A stretch of 64,000 nucleotides of DNA from assembly GCA_040399685.1 (NCBI GenBank), contig JBBART010000002.1, positions 248,001 through 312,000 of the forward strand. Reading direction: 5' to 3'. The translations under genes and the position numbers were made by a program. Shown here piece after piece: positions 33,475 through 42,217 of the stretch (the stretch's first letter is position 1; every line of letters starts with the position of its first letter). The DNA is from CAIQQQ01 sp040399685 (GTDB lineage: Bacteria; Pseudomonadota; Alphaproteobacteria; Acetobacterales; Acetobacteraceae). The notes below the pieces were generated by a model, which saw nothing but the letters and a program-made list of their open reading frames with translations, made no database searches and was not told where the DNA came from.

Positions 33475-35133
33475 CTAAATGACGCGCAAGGCGGGCATCA
33501 CGCCTTCTGCTGCCTCAGCGTTGCACCGCGGCAAACCAGCCTTGCGCAGACCTTCCACAACAACCTCAATGAGATCGTCGTGAAGATTGTGGGCCTTGAG
33601 GTCGCGTGTGCGGTGCGCGCCATATGCGGGGTCGATCGTTAAAATGGCTTTCACTCCAGCCTCGGCCTCGTGCTGCAAGCCGAGTTGGGCCGCGGCTATG
33701 GCGATCATGATGTAGCCGTAGACGATATGCGGGGCCTCGATCTGGTGCGCCTGGGCCAGCGCCTCGTCGTAACGGCCATTCACGTAATGATGCAGCGACA
33801 GTCCAATCCGGTAGATGCTCGACTCAGCGGGGTTGCGTGCGAAGGCCTCCTCCAGGAGAGGCACCGCCTTGTCCCATGTGGCCCGCAATGCGTAGCGCAA
33901 CCCGAGATCGGCCATGACATCCGTATCGTTCGGATTGAGCGCGTGGCTGCTCTCCAGTGCGACAAGGGCGCCGCTGACATCGCCGGCGAACCACAGGGCG
34001 AGCGCGAGGGCGTGGTGCCCACGGCTGGCGCTCGGGGCCAGTTCGATCGCACGGCGCGCCAACGCCAGCGCCCGCTGCAACGGAGGTGGCGTGCGGCCAC
34101 GACCATCAGGACGGAGCCTGAAGGCGTTGGAATACATCTGCGACAGGCAGGCGAAAGCCTCCGCATAGTCAGGGTCGTTAACGATCGCCTGCTCCAGTCC
34201 CGCGCGAACGGGTTCGAACAGCGTGCGGTCATACGATCGCCAATACTGATAGAACTGGATAACCCGATCATACGACCCCAGATCCTCCGGCGGCGTTTCA
34301 TCGGTGTGCCGGGCGATCGTGCTGAAGATGACCCCATAGGGCTGCGCCAGGGTGCGGGCGATGCCATTGGCAATCTCGTCGCGCACCGTGGCCGCATCGT
34401 GCGTCTGCAGGTTGCGCTCGAACGATCCGGCCCAGATATGTTGGCCTGTCCGTGCATCGATCAGCAATGCCTCCACGCTGAAGCGATCGGCTGAGACCGT
34501 GGTGCCGCCCGTGAGAAGGTATTCGATGTCGAACGCAGCCACGCGCGATGCCGTATCTGTCGGGCCGGCATGGCCCAGAGGGGCGTGCTGCCCAAAGACA
34601 AACAGATCGGTGAAACGGGTCAGCCCCACGATAAGCTGACGGGTGAACCCGCGCGTGAAGCCTCGCCATGCCGATGGGTCGCCGTCTTCCTCGAACGTCA
34701 TCACCAGGAGTGCGCGTCCATTGCGACCGGAGCGTTTGGAATTCGTTGCTTCCGCAGGCGGTGGCAGGTCGGTGGCCGAGGCGTCGGTGGCTTCGAAGTC
34801 AGGCACATAGCTGCCTCGTGGGATTTCGATCCGGACCGGGTCCTTCGCGCCTGCGGTGAGGTAATAGCGCTCCAGCGAACGTCGCAGGCGGCCGGCTTCG
34901 ATGCGGACAATCGAATCGATTTGCGGATCGAAGCTCGCGTCGCGGCCAAAGACGGTGGTTGCGATGGTGTAGGCCTTGACCCTGTCGGCCCGGCCTTCCA
35001 GCGTTTCATCGACCACGTATTTCAGGAAGCGCCGGTTGCGGTCCGAGGCATCGAAATCGGCGGACGCGAGCACCCGGGTCATTTGGTGGCGGACGGCGTC
35101 CGGCCCAGCGCCACGTTTGGCTTCATTGAACAT
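33475..35133 (-). CDS. TPR protein of the 'adenylate cyclase'-annotated alphaproteobacterial family
   Basis: A 552-residue soluble protein. Residues 10-110 form a domain often seen in rhizobia and relatives (ASADFDASDRNRRFLKYVV, then VFGRDASFDPQIDSIVRIEAGRLRRSLERYY). This is followed by a Rossmann-like region (FTRQLIVGLTRFTDLFVFG) and TPR-like repeats from about residue 300 to 520. Relatives are frequently labelled adenylate cyclase, but no cyclase catalytic motif is visible. The N-terminal domain looks suited to DNA or partner binding. The ATG at 35133 was chosen over 35229 because the extra residues are not family-like. Confidence 0.8.
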   Translation of the reverse strand: MFNEAKRGAGPDAVRHQMTRVLASADFDASDRNRRFLKYVVDETLEGRADRVKAYTIATTVFGRDASFDPQIDSIVRIEAGRLRRSLERYYLTAGAKDPVRIEIPRGSYVPDFEATDASATDLPPPAEATNSKRSGRNGRALLVMTFEEDGDPSAWRGFTRGFTRQLIVGLTRFTDLFVFGQHAPLGHAGPTDTASRVAAFDIEYLLTGGTTVSADRFSVEALLIDARTGQHIWAGSFERNLQTHDAATVRDEIANGIARTLAQPYGVIFSTIARHTDETPPEDLGSYDRVIQFYQYWRSYDRTLFEPVRAGLEQAIVNDPDYAEAFACLSQMYSNAFRLRPDGRGRTPPPLQRALALARRAIELAPSASRGHHALALALWFAGDVSGALVALESSHALNPNDTDVMADLGLRYALRATWDKAVPLLEEAFARNPAESSIYRIGLSLHHYVNGRYDEALAQAHQIEAPHIVYGYIMIAIAAAQLGLQHEAEAGVKAILTIDPAYGAHRTRDLKAHNLHDDLIEVVVEGLRKAGLPRCNAEAAEGVMPALRVI

Positions 35134-35343
35134 ATGCCAGCCTCTTCCGGTGCCTGATGTGCATCGCCGCAAAACAATCCAGAACCTGGAATGGCGCCAA
35201 CCATGAAAACGCTGGCTCAATTCAATCATCAGATGACGAGGTCAGGATATATGTGCCTAAAAATTGCACAAGGAAAAAACACGAGAGTTACTTAACAGTG
35301 ACGTGCGTAGAGTTATTAAAAAAATAGTTGTTTTATGCTTCGT

Positions 35344-35374
35344 AGATCTTTTGATCTGAGGGTTGGTGATCAAA
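35344..35374 (+). promoter_or_regulatory. Two mutually exclusive hairpins over the ribosome site of the 93-residue protein
   Basis: AGATC-TTTT-GATCT (35344-35357) and TTTGATC (35350-35356) with GATCAAA (35368-35374) share the same GATC. The second hairpin puts the GAGGG ribosome site in its loop and ends 2 bases before the ATG. It could be an RNA switch or simply an operator with dyad symmetry. Confidence 0.35.
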
Positions 35375-35375
35375 G

Positions 35376-35657
35376 ATGGCAAACAATGATGCCACAGGGC
35401 TCGATCTCAGGCAAGTTATTGAGAGATTTCCAAAGGATGCACTCCTTATCCGTCGCCTTTGGATGGCCAACCAGGACTTTCGGATTGTCTGCGAGGATTA
35501 CGCTCTGGCGCGCCGCACGTTGGTCACGTTCGAAAGCCTGGCGGATGCCCACCAAAAGCCTGATGAGGTGGCCGATTATCTGTCCGTGGTCGCTGATCTT
35601 GAGGCCGAAATCAGGGCGCTGCTCGGCGCCGCCGCCCAGTCGACAGGAGACACATAG
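35376..35657 (+). CDS. Small helical protein of unknown function
   Basis: A 93-residue soluble protein. It reads VIERFPKDALLIRRLWMANQ, FRIVCEDYALARRTL and a long acidic helix DYLSVVADLEAEIRALL. I recall this type as a common hypothetical family in alphaproteobacteria, often near redox or stress genes, without known function. It is divergent from the TPR protein gene, with 242 bp of AT-richer DNA between them that includes TTATTAAAAAAATAG and likely holds its promoter. Confidence 0.75.
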   Translation: MANNDATGLDLRQVIERFPKDALLIRRLWMANQDFRIVCEDYALARRTLVTFESLADAHQKPDEVADYLSVVADLEAEIRALLGAAAQSTGDT

Positions 35658-36149
35658 CGCCAGTCTGGGCGCTGCGGGGTTAACCCCGTTGGAGGATGGC
35701 GCCCTCTGGCACAGGCCAACCGGCGCGACACGCACCGGGTAGATGCGGTGATCCTGGGCGCCGGTCTGTCTCCCCCGCCCGGTCGTGGCGTCGGATCTTT
35801 CCCCGCCTTGGCCAATGGCCCTGCTCTGTCCTGCCAAAGCCACATGATTTTTTCGCAATGTGGGGCGGGGGGGTCATTGCGCTGACAGTCGATTGGGCGG
35901 CTTCGTTCTTGGGGATTGTGGCAACCGGGCATGCAAGGTTGCTCGCTCGTGCGGCCTCATGAACCAGCATGACCCTCCCGGTGCGTGGTCCCGTCAGCCT
36001 GACAATGCGCTGTCCCGCGCCGGTCTTTGTGGTCGGCGAGCGTTATCGCCGTTACGGCGACAATAGCCACGACAGTCGATCCCGACAATGTAGACAGAGA
36101 AATTTACTAAACATTCGCAGATACTTACCGGTAAAATGTCCATCGTGAT

Positions 36150-36164
36150 CAATTTGGCAAATTG
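36150..36164. promoter_or_regulatory. Palindrome CAATTTG-G-CAAATTG
   Basis: Perfect 7-bp arms around one central base. The core resembles the palindrome at 36197-36210, which suggests two sites for one dimeric regulator. Confidence 0.45.
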
Positions 36165-36196
36165 TATCGAAAGGAAAATTGTGTGGCAGTATGTAT

Positions 36197-36210
36197 TTAT
36201 TTGCAAATAA
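36197..36210. promoter_or_regulatory. Perfect 14-bp palindrome TTATTTGCAAATAA
   Basis: A perfect dyad in the AT-rich region. It shares the ATTTG/CAAAT half-site with the palindrome 47 bp upstream (centre to centre about 46 bp). Confidence 0.45.
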
Positions 36211-36224
36211 TCATAAATAAATTT

Positions 36225-36276
36225 ACCTGGTGTTGTTCCGAAACGACAGCAGAAATTAACAGCAAAAACACCAGGT
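36225..36276. repeat. 10-bp inverted repeat with a 32-nt loop
   Basis: ACCTGGTGTT (36225-36234) and its exact complement AACACCAGGT (36267-36276). It could form a stem in RNA or be a paired binding site. A further dyad, ACAAnTTTTTT / AAAAAAnTTGT, lies at 36314-36336. Confidence 0.55.
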
Positions 36277-36436
36277 TTTGGAAAAAATGGCGGGCAAATT
36301 TTCTAAAATTTCTACAAATTTTTTTAAAAAACTTGTAATTATTGGTCGTGAAAACTCGCAAAACCGTAAATATTCTAAATTTATCTGCTAGATGAACAGA
36401 CCGTGACGCGCTCACGGGTGCACAGAGGCAGTTTCA

Positions 36437-36949
36437 ATGTATGCCGACCAGGCAGCACGACCACAGGTCGTGTCTGAATACGACCTCCCCCAGGCGCAAT
36501 GGACACGTTTTGACGCAGCCCTCAGAGTCGCAAGCGCCGTGTACGAAGCCCCCATCGCGGTGGTGTCCTTGGTGGCGGATGGGTCCACCCAGGTGCGGGC
36601 GGCTTGGGGACTTTCCATGTCCGACACGGCCGACATGGGTTCGTTATGCAGTCAGGTTCCACAAGGTTTTTCGACCTTTGTCGTGTCAGACACCCATCAC
36701 GATCCGCGTGTTAGCGGACACCACAGCGTCCGCGTGGCCGCCAATATTCGTTTCTGTGCCATTACCCCATTGATAACAGCCGGCGGACACATCATCGGTT
36801 CGTTGTCCGTCATGGACCGGGCACCGCGCACGGACGTAACACCGGCCCAGCGCGGGCAGCTTGAAGACATCGCCAGCCTTGTGGTTCAACAGCTTGAGTT
36901 GATGCGTGACGGCCATCGCGCGGTCATTCAGGGGGAAAGTGCCGAGTAA
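36437..36949 (+). CDS. GAF-domain protein, probable 5' part of an interrupted sensor kinase
   Basis: A 170-residue protein that is almost entirely one GAF domain (YEAPIAVVSLVADGSTQVRAAWG, HDPRVSGHHSV, RFCAITPLITAGGHIIGSLSVMDR) plus a short helix. It ends in TAA at 36947. The same reading frame stays open without another stop to 38929, through a second sensory domain, two PAS domains and a histidine kinase. The simplest reading is one ancestral GAF-led kinase with a nonsense codon, but a stand-alone GAF protein translated just before a kinase is also possible. GGCAG precedes the ATG. Confidence 0.8.
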   Translation: MYADQAARPQVVSEYDLPQAQWTRFDAALRVASAVYEAPIAVVSLVADGSTQVRAAWGLSMSDTADMGSLCSQVPQGFSTFVVSDTHHDPRVSGHHSVRVAANIRFCAITPLITAGGHIIGSLSVMDRAPRTDVTPAQRGQLEDIASLVVQQLELMRDGHRAVIQGESAE

Positions 36950-37030
36950 CTGCGCGACCGACTGATCATCGGCGCGGAGATTTGCCATCTCGATGACGCG
37001 ATCGCTGACACCTTCACGACACTGCAAGGC

Positions 37031-38929
37031 ATGACGCAGGGGGCTTTCTGCAGTGTGCTGCGCGTTTCTGCGCCGGGGCAAGGGGCCATCGCCGTCGCCG
37101 GTTCGGTGCCGAATGGCAGCGGCCAGGCCGCCCTCATCCACGCATTGTGCGCCCTGCGTATGACGGAGGATAACTCCGTCCTGGGAAGGGCGTTGTTTGC
37201 CGGACAGCAGGTTGCCTCGCGTGACCTGTCGACGTCCGATGCGGGGGTGGCTGATGCGAAGATCTTCCTCGCCCACGGGCTGGTAGGCTTGATCGCCACA
37301 CCCTTGGGCATTCTGGACGACCGTTATGTGATCGTGGTCGGCTTTACCGAACCGCCAGCCGATCTCGCCCCGATCGCGTCCATGCTGTTGTACGCCGCTT
37401 CATCGCTGCGGCCCCTCCTGTGCCGCTTTAACTTACAAGACACCGATATCTTGCTGCGTTCCGCGTTTGCGGCCTGCAAAACGTCCGTGATGATCACGGA
37501 CGCGGACTTCACGCGCGGCGGCCCGCACATTCTTTTCGCCAATCCTGCCTTCGAGCAGATGACGGGATATGACCTTGCCGAGATCAAGGGTCAGTCTCCA
37601 GCGCTGTTGCAGGGACCGCTGTCGGATATCAAAACCCGCCTGGGCATTCGCACACTGTTGGGGCGGGGGATGCCTGTCATCACGGAAATTGAAAACAAGC
37701 GCAAAGACGGCGGCAGATATTGGGTCGCGCTGAACATCTCGCCAATCCGCGACCATGCCGGGATCGTGACTCATTTCGTGTCCATTTCAGCGGACATCAC
37801 CGAAAAGCGCGCAGCCCGCGCTGAACGGGCGTTGATGGCGACCGATATCGCCAGTCTGGTCGCCGCCATGCCCGGTGTGTTGATCCGCCATGAGCGCACC
37901 ACCGCCAATGTCTGGGCGCGTAGTTTTGTCGCTGATTCCATTGAGGCGTTGACGGGCTATACGGCTGCCGAAGCCAAAGACATCAGATGGTTTCGGGAGA
38001 ATACCGATCCCGCCGGCCGATTGAAATTGAACGCCTTGATGCTTCAGGCGGAGGCTGGCAAGGAAAGCAGTCTCGAATTCCGCTTCCGCCGCAAGGATGA
38101 AACCTGGACATGGCTGCAAATGACGAACCGTGGGCACGTCAATGCGCTCGGCGTCCTCGAAATGACCAGCATCCTGACCGACTTCACGGTTGAACGTCAG
38201 ATGAACATCCAGCTGGCCCAGTCGAACAAGCTGGCCCAACTCGGCGAATTGGCCACGGGCATGGCCCATGAACTGAACCAGCGGCTGATGGGGATCAGCA
38301 TGGCGGCCGAAAACGGACTGCGGGCCCTGGCGCGGGTGTCGGAGCCGACGGGGCGGGTGGAGCAAAAGCTGCAAACGATTATCGACCTGACGCATCGGGC
38401 GTCATTGTTGATCGATCAGGTTTTGTCGTTCGGTCGAATGGAAGCCATGAAGATTGAGACTGTGTCGCTGTCGGAGGCCATAATGGGCGTCAAGGTGCTG
38501 ATGGTGGGCATCTTGCGCGACAGTCGGGTGCAATTGGCCATCAATATCCCCGGCGACCTTCCGCCGGTGAGCGGCCAGGTGGCGCGGCTGCAGCAGGTGT
38601 TCATCAATTTGATCGTCAATGCCTGTCACGCTTACGAAAGCCAGGGCCTCGCGGTGTTCCCCGGATCGCGCAAGATCGCGTTGACGGCGCAAGTGAACAA
38701 CGACCTTATTGAAATCAGGGTCAGCGATCACGCGGGAGGTATTCCGGCGGCCATCCTGCCGCGAGTCTTCGAGCCGTTCTTCACCACAAAGGCCGCCGGC
38801 GTCGGCACCGGTCTTGGGCTGTCCATCATCGGCGATATCATATCCGAGATGAAGGGAAAGGTCTCGGTCGACTCCCTGGATGGCGGGACAATGTTCACAA
38901 TCACGTTGCCCAGAAGCCTGGAGGCCTGA
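37031..38929 (+). CDS. PAS-domain sensor histidine kinase, continuing the frame of the GAF gene
   Basis: A 632-residue open frame. Residues 1-130 look like a GAF-type domain whose beginning lies upstream of the ATG. PAS 1 (about 150-260) contains LFANPAFEQMTGYDLAEIKGQSPALLQGP, as in blue-light or LOV-like PAS domains, but without the NCRFL cysteine. PAS 2 (about 280-390) is followed by HisKA with the phosphorylated His in LATGMAHELNQ. HATPase has the N box NLIVNACHA, then DHAGGIP, FEPFFTTK and GTGLGLSI. No response regulator is adjacent. The ATG at 37031 has no well-spaced ribosome site, which supports the view that the true gene starts at 36437. Confidence 0.85.
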   Translation: MTQGAFCSVLRVSAPGQGAIAVAGSVPNGSGQAALIHALCALRMTEDNSVLGRALFAGQQVASRDLSTSDAGVADAKIFLAHGLVGLIATPLGILDDRYVIVVGFTEPPADLAPIASMLLYAASSLRPLLCRFNLQDTDILLRSAFAACKTSVMITDADFTRGGPHILFANPAFEQMTGYDLAEIKGQSPALLQGPLSDIKTRLGIRTLLGRGMPVITEIENKRKDGGRYWVALNISPIRDHAGIVTHFVSISADITEKRAARAERALMATDIASLVAAMPGVLIRHERTTANVWARSFVADSIEALTGYTAAEAKDIRWFRENTDPAGRLKLNALMLQAEAGKESSLEFRFRRKDETWTWLQMTNRGHVNALGVLEMTSILTDFTVERQMNIQLAQSNKLAQLGELATGMAHELNQRLMGISMAAENGLRALARVSEPTGRVEQKLQTIIDLTHRASLLIDQVLSFGRMEAMKIETVSLSEAIMGVKVLMVGILRDSRVQLAINIPGDLPPVSGQVARLQQVFINLIVNACHAYESQGLAVFPGSRKIALTAQVNNDLIEIRVSDHAGGIPAAILPRVFEPFFTTKAAGVGTGLGLSIIGDIISEMKGKVSVDSLDGGTMFTITLPRSLEA

Positions 38930-38933
38930 TCCT

Positions 38934-38966
38934 CCCGTCTGCCTGCCGTAACGGCGGGCAGACGGG
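38934..38966. terminator. GC-rich hairpin between convergent genes
   Basis: CCCGTCTGCC (38934-38943) pairs with GGCAGACGGG (38957-38966), and the loop itself can pair as GCCGT/ACGGC. It has no T run, so it may act as a transcript-end stabiliser or a factor-dependent stop for the kinase and the LDH2-type gene. Confidence 0.65.
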
Positions 38967-38984
38967 GACCGGGCCGCTGAGATC

Positions 38985-40037
38985 CTATTTTGGCGCCGGC
39001 GCGGCCAGGCCCGCCTTGGCGCCGCGTTCGGCCAGCATCTTCGGCAAGGAGGGATGCAGGTGCACGCCGTTGACGAGCGCCATCTCGCGCAGCAGCAAGC
39101 CGCGCTCGCCGGGCAGTCGGACCGGCAGGCCCATCGGGCCGGGCGGGTTGGTGTGGACGGCGTCTTTCATCCAGCCGGTCTCGCGCAGGAACGCCTCGCC
39201 GCCGCCGAAGCGGTTGGGGTCCACCACCATCACGAGCACCGAGGCGCCCCATTCGGTGGGGGCATCGGCGCGGCCGTGGCCCGAAAGGGCGGAGGTGAGG
39301 GCCTCCAGCAACAGTCCGAGCGCATAGCCCTTGTGGCCCGCTTCGCTGCCGCCGAGCGGTTGCAGGCTGCCGGGCGGATTGGTGAAGAAGGCGTTCGGGT
39401 CCCGCGTGGGGGTGCCGGCGGCGTCCAGCAGCCAGGGGTGTTCGAACTGCTTGCCCTCGGCGCGCATCCGGCCGGTCATGCCGTTGGTGGTGATGGACAT
39501 CGACACGTCAATCATCACCGGGCCGCCCGGGGACGGCCAGCCGGCGGCCAGCGGGTTGGGCGTGTAGACGCGCTTCGTGCCGCCGAACGGGGCCACGGAG
39601 GCCACCGAGGGGTCGGAGCAGGTGACGATCAACATCTGGCCGCGATCGGTGATCGGCTTCAGATACGCCGCCAGGCAGCCGATATGCGACGCACGACGGA
39701 TGGACACGGCAGACAGCCCCACCCCGGCGGCGCGCTGCGAGGCGAGTTCGGCGGCGCGCTGCACCAGCCAAGGCCCCGGCAGGCGCAGCCCGTCCCAGGT
39801 TTCGACAACCGAGGTGGCCGAGATCACGTCCGGCAGGCCGGTGCCGCGCATGGCGCCTGATTCGGCGGCGTCCAGATAGGCCGGCAGCAGCGCCAGGCCA
39901 TGCGTGGTGTGGCCGAGCAGATCACCCTCCACGAGGATGTTGGCGGTCACGCTGGCCTTTTCGGAATCCAGGCCGGCTTTTTCGAACAGATGCGTGGCGA
40001 ATTTGCGCAAGGCGTCAACATCGTAGCGATTGGTCAT
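38985..40037 (-). CDS. LDH2/MDH2-family NAD(P)-dependent oxidoreductase
   Basis: A 350-residue enzyme of the malate/L-lactate/ureidoglycolate dehydrogenase type. The visible family strings are HTTHGLALLPAYL, RRASHIGCLAAYL with the catalytic His, and SEAGHKGYALGLLLEALTSALSG near the nucleotide site. It oxidises a 2-hydroxy acid or reduces the keto acid; the substrate is unknown. It is divergent from an SMP-30-type lactonase gene, which hints at a sugar-acid catabolic pair. The ATG at 40037 gives the usual N-terminus RYDVDALRKFATHLFEKAGL. Confidence 0.9.
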   Translation of the reverse strand: MTNRYDVDALRKFATHLFEKAGLDSEKASVTANILVEGDLLGHTTHGLALLPAYLDAAESGAMRGTGLPDVISATSVVETWDGLRLPGPWLVQRAAELASQRAAGVGLSAVSIRRASHIGCLAAYLKPITDRGQMLIVTCSDPSVASVAPFGGTKRVYTPNPLAAGWPSPGGPVMIDVSMSITTNGMTGRMRAEGKQFEHPWLLDAAGTPTRDPNAFFTNPPGSLQPLGGSEAGHKGYALGLLLEALTSALSGHGRADAPTEWGASVLVMVVDPNRFGGGEAFLRETGWMKDAVHTNPPGPMGLPVRLPGERGLLLREMALVNGVHLHPSLPKMLAERGAKAGLAAPAPK

Positions 40038-40148
40038 GGTCGTTCTCCCTATGGGCGAAACATGCCTGCGCATCGCGCGGGTGCCAAGGCTTCCGCAATC
40101 GCTGCGCATGCGTCACTGTTCCGCCCAGCAAAAAGGGGAGGACTGACC

Positions 40149-41078
40149 ATGTGGGAACCACAGGCGCGCTATCCGGATTCGGACGTCGTTTCGCTGGACA
40201 AGAGCTTTGACCGCTTTCGCGTGCTCGGCGGTATCGAGCGGCTCTATACCGGCTGCCGCTGGGCCGAGGGTCCGGTCTGGTTCGGCGATGGGCGCTATCT
40301 GTTGTGGAGCGACATCCCCAACAACCGCATGCTGAAATGGGAAGAGGAGACGGGCGCTGTTTCGGTGTACCGCAAGCCGTCTGACCACGGCAACGGCAAC
40401 ACCCGCGACCGGCAGGGCCGTCTGATCACCTGCGAGCACGGCGCGCGGCGCGTGACGCGCACCGAGTATGACGGCAGCATCACCGTCCTGGCCGACAGCT
40501 TCGGCGGCAAGCGCCTGAATTCGCCCAACGATGTGGTGGTGTCCAGCGATGGCGCGGTGTGGTTCACCGATCCACCCTTCGGGATTCTGGGCTTTTACGA
40601 AGGCGAGAAGGCCGAGCCGGAATTGCCGCAATGCGTCTATCGTATCGACCCGTCGGGCTCGGTCAGCGTGGTGGCGGACGACATTCCTGGGCCGAACGGG
40701 CTGGCGTTCTCACCGGACGAGAGCCTGCTCTACATCGTGGCGTCTCGCGCCAATCCGCGTGAAATCCTGGTCTATGACGTTGACGGCCCACGCATCCGCA
40801 ATGGCCGCACATTCATCAACGCAGGGCCGGGCGGCACGCCGGATGGGTTCCGGGTGGATGTCGAGGGCAATCTGTGGTGCGGCTGGGGCATGGGCACCGC
40901 CGAATTGGACGGCGTGCGGGTGTTCAACACACAGGGCGAGCCGATCGGGCATATCCATCTGCCGGAGCGCTGCGCCAATGTGGCGTTCGGCGGACGTCAC
41001 CGCAACCGGCTGTTCATGGCGGCCAGCCGGTCGCTGTATTCGCTTTATGTCAACACGCAGGGCGCAACAGGGGGCTGA
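40149..41078 (+). CDS. SMP-30/gluconolactonase/LRE family protein
   Basis: A 309-residue six-bladed propeller enzyme. The metal-binding Glu lies in CRWAEGPVWFGDGRYLLWSD, an Asn/Asp site in RLNSPNDVVVSSDGAVWFTDP, and an Asp in FSPDESLLYI. It hydrolyses sugar lactones such as gluconolactone. No signal peptide is seen. It is followed after 4 bp by a YciI-like gene and is divergent from the LDH2-type gene. Confidence 0.92.
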   Translation: MWEPQARYPDSDVVSLDKSFDRFRVLGGIERLYTGCRWAEGPVWFGDGRYLLWSDIPNNRMLKWEEETGAVSVYRKPSDHGNGNTRDRQGRLITCEHGARRVTRTEYDGSITVLADSFGGKRLNSPNDVVVSSDGAVWFTDPPFGILGFYEGEKAEPELPQCVYRIDPSGSVSVVADDIPGPNGLAFSPDESLLYIVASRANPREILVYDVDGPRIRNGRTFINAGPGGTPDGFRVDVEGNLWCGWGMGTAELDGVRVFNTQGEPIGHIHLPERCANVAFGGRHRNRLFMAASRSLYSLYVNTQGATGG

Positions 41079-41082
41079 AGTC

Positions 41083-41382
41083 ATGCCGCAATATGTTGTC
41101 ACGGCTTATGACGGAACCGATGCGGACGCGGTGGCCCGCCGCATGGGCGTGCGGGAGGCGCATCTGGCGAACGTGGCGCCGATGCTGGCCGACGGCCGGC
41201 TGAAAGCAGGTGGCGCCGTGCTCGATGAGCACGGCGCCATGATCGGCTCGGTGGCGATCGTCGATTTTGCCAGCCGCGCGGAGCTTGATGCGTGGCTGAC
41301 AACCGACCCTTACGTCACCGGCGGGGTTTGGCAGCGGATCGAGGTGCTGCCATTCCGCCTTGCGGTGTTGGGCACGCTTTAG
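41083..41382 (+). CDS. YciI family protein
   Basis: A 99-residue alpha/beta barrel protein of the dimeric YciI type. It contains REAHLANVAPMLADGRLKAGGAVLD with the conserved His-Asp pair partly kept, and FASRAELDAWLTTDPYVTGGVW, the family hallmark. Relatives are proposed to act on small catabolic intermediates. It is cotranscribed with the lactonase gene and faces the next gene with a 10-bp gap. Confidence 0.9.
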   Translation: MPQYVVTAYDGTDADAVARRMGVREAHLANVAPMLADGRLKAGGAVLDEHGAMIGSVAIVDFASRAELDAWLTTDPYVTGGVWQRIEVLPFRLAVLGTL

Positions 41383-41392
41383 CGTCTCGGGC

Positions 41393-42154
41393 TTACGGCT
41401 TCATGGGCGGGTGGCCACCCATTCCGCCCATCATGCCCTCGTGCATGCCGCCCATCTTGCCATCCGGGCCGTGCTCGCCGCGCGGTCCGTGATGGCCACG
41501 GGGCATTTCCACCTTGGTCAGCTTGTCAGCGCTCGGCCCCATTTCCAGCACGGCAATCGACTTGCCGAGCGGGCTGGACACGCCGAAGCCCTTCACGGCG
41601 ATGGTCTGGCCTGGGGCCAATGCCGCCACCCGCTTCTGCGCTTCCTGCGGCGGCAGGCGCAGCACAGTGCCGTCCTCCAGCAAGGCGCCGCCGACATCGC
41701 CGCGCGGCGTGTGCAAGGTTGCCTTGATCTTGCCAGACACCTCCATCAGAGCGCCCTCGCCGGGGCGACCGGCCGGTTCCGTGCCGCCGATCACGGCGCC
41801 GCTGGCGTCGTTGGTGACGGTGACGGCGGACACCATCGGCACGGCGCGGGCCTTCAGGCCACGGATGCTGACCGCATCGCCCGGCTTGATGCTGAACACC
41901 AGAGCGTTGGACAGATGCGGCGGCACGTGCACTTCGGTGCCGTCAGCCAAAATGAGGCCATCGACATCGCCACGCGGCGTGAGGGTGTATTGCGCCACCT
42001 TGCCTTTGAATTCCGGCAGTTGGGCCGGGTCGAAATTACCGGACGCCAGGGCGGCAGGGGGGCGCATCTGCGCCACAGCCAGGCCGGTGGCACCTGCCAG
42101 CATGGGGGCTGCGAGCAGGAACGCTGCGAAACGCGGTTTTGTGAAAAACGACAT
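41393..42154 (-). CDS. Exported protein with two repeated OB-like domains and a His/Met/Gly-rich tail
   Basis: A 253-residue protein. A signal peptide ends near GLAVAQ (residue 29). Two homologous modules follow: residues 51-103 (GKVAQYTLTPRGDVDGLIL, then DGTEVHVPP, then PGDAVSIRG) and 141-193 (GKIKATLHTPRGDVGGALL, then DGTVLRLPP, then PGQTIAVKG). Short beta-rich repeats of this pattern suggest OB folds. The tail (217-253) has five His, about seven Met and many Gly, suited to binding a soft or borderline metal. I do not recognise a named family. It lies downstream of a sigma-54 regulator gene and has its own sigma-54-type promoter. Confidence 0.85.
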   Translation of the reverse strand: MSFFTKPRFAAFLLAAPMLAGATGLAVAQMRPPAALASGNFDPAQLPEFKGKVAQYTLTPRGDVDGLILADGTEVHVPPHLSNALVFSIKPGDAVSIRGLKARAVPMVSAVTVTNDASGAVIGGTEPAGRPGEGALMEVSGKIKATLHTPRGDVGGALLEDGTVLRLPPQEAQKRVAALAPGQTIAVKGFGVSSPLGKSIAVLEMGPSADKLTKVEMPRGHHGPRGEHGPDGKMGGMHEGMMGGMGGHPPMKP

Positions 42155-42200
42155 GGTGCGGATCCTATTCTTGCGGGGTGTGTCCCGTGCAGTGTTGGAT

Positions 42201-42216
42201 TGCATGCGCCGTGCCA
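42201..42216 (-). promoter_or_regulatory. Sigma-54 (-24/-12) promoter of the exported repeat protein
   Basis: Read on the minus strand, TGGCACGGCGCATGCA matches TGGCAC-N5-TTGCA, with the invariant GG and GC exactly 10 bp apart. The only consensus mismatch is the first base of the -12 element. The start of transcription would lie near 42190, leaving a leader of about 36 nt before the ATG at 42154. The gene directly upstream codes for a GAFTGA-bearing activator. Confidence 0.75.
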
Positions 42217-42217
42217 T

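Larger units (their letters stand above)
35658..36436. other. 779-bp non-coding region ahead of the GAF/PAS kinase
   Basis: I find no credible gene. The first 450 bp are GC-rich with short frames that show no family features. From about 36100 to 36390 the sequence becomes markedly AT-rich, unlike anything else in the window, and holds several palindromes listed separately. It is best read as a control region or a remnant of acquired DNA. Confidence 0.6.

Noticed and set aside
33475..35133. Adenylate cyclase function for the TPR protein
   Set aside because: Relatives are labelled so in databases, but no cyclase catalytic motif can be seen.
35696..35962. An 88-residue plus-strand frame in the long gap before the GAF gene
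   Set aside because: No ribosome site, arginine- and proline-rich composition, and no family resemblance.
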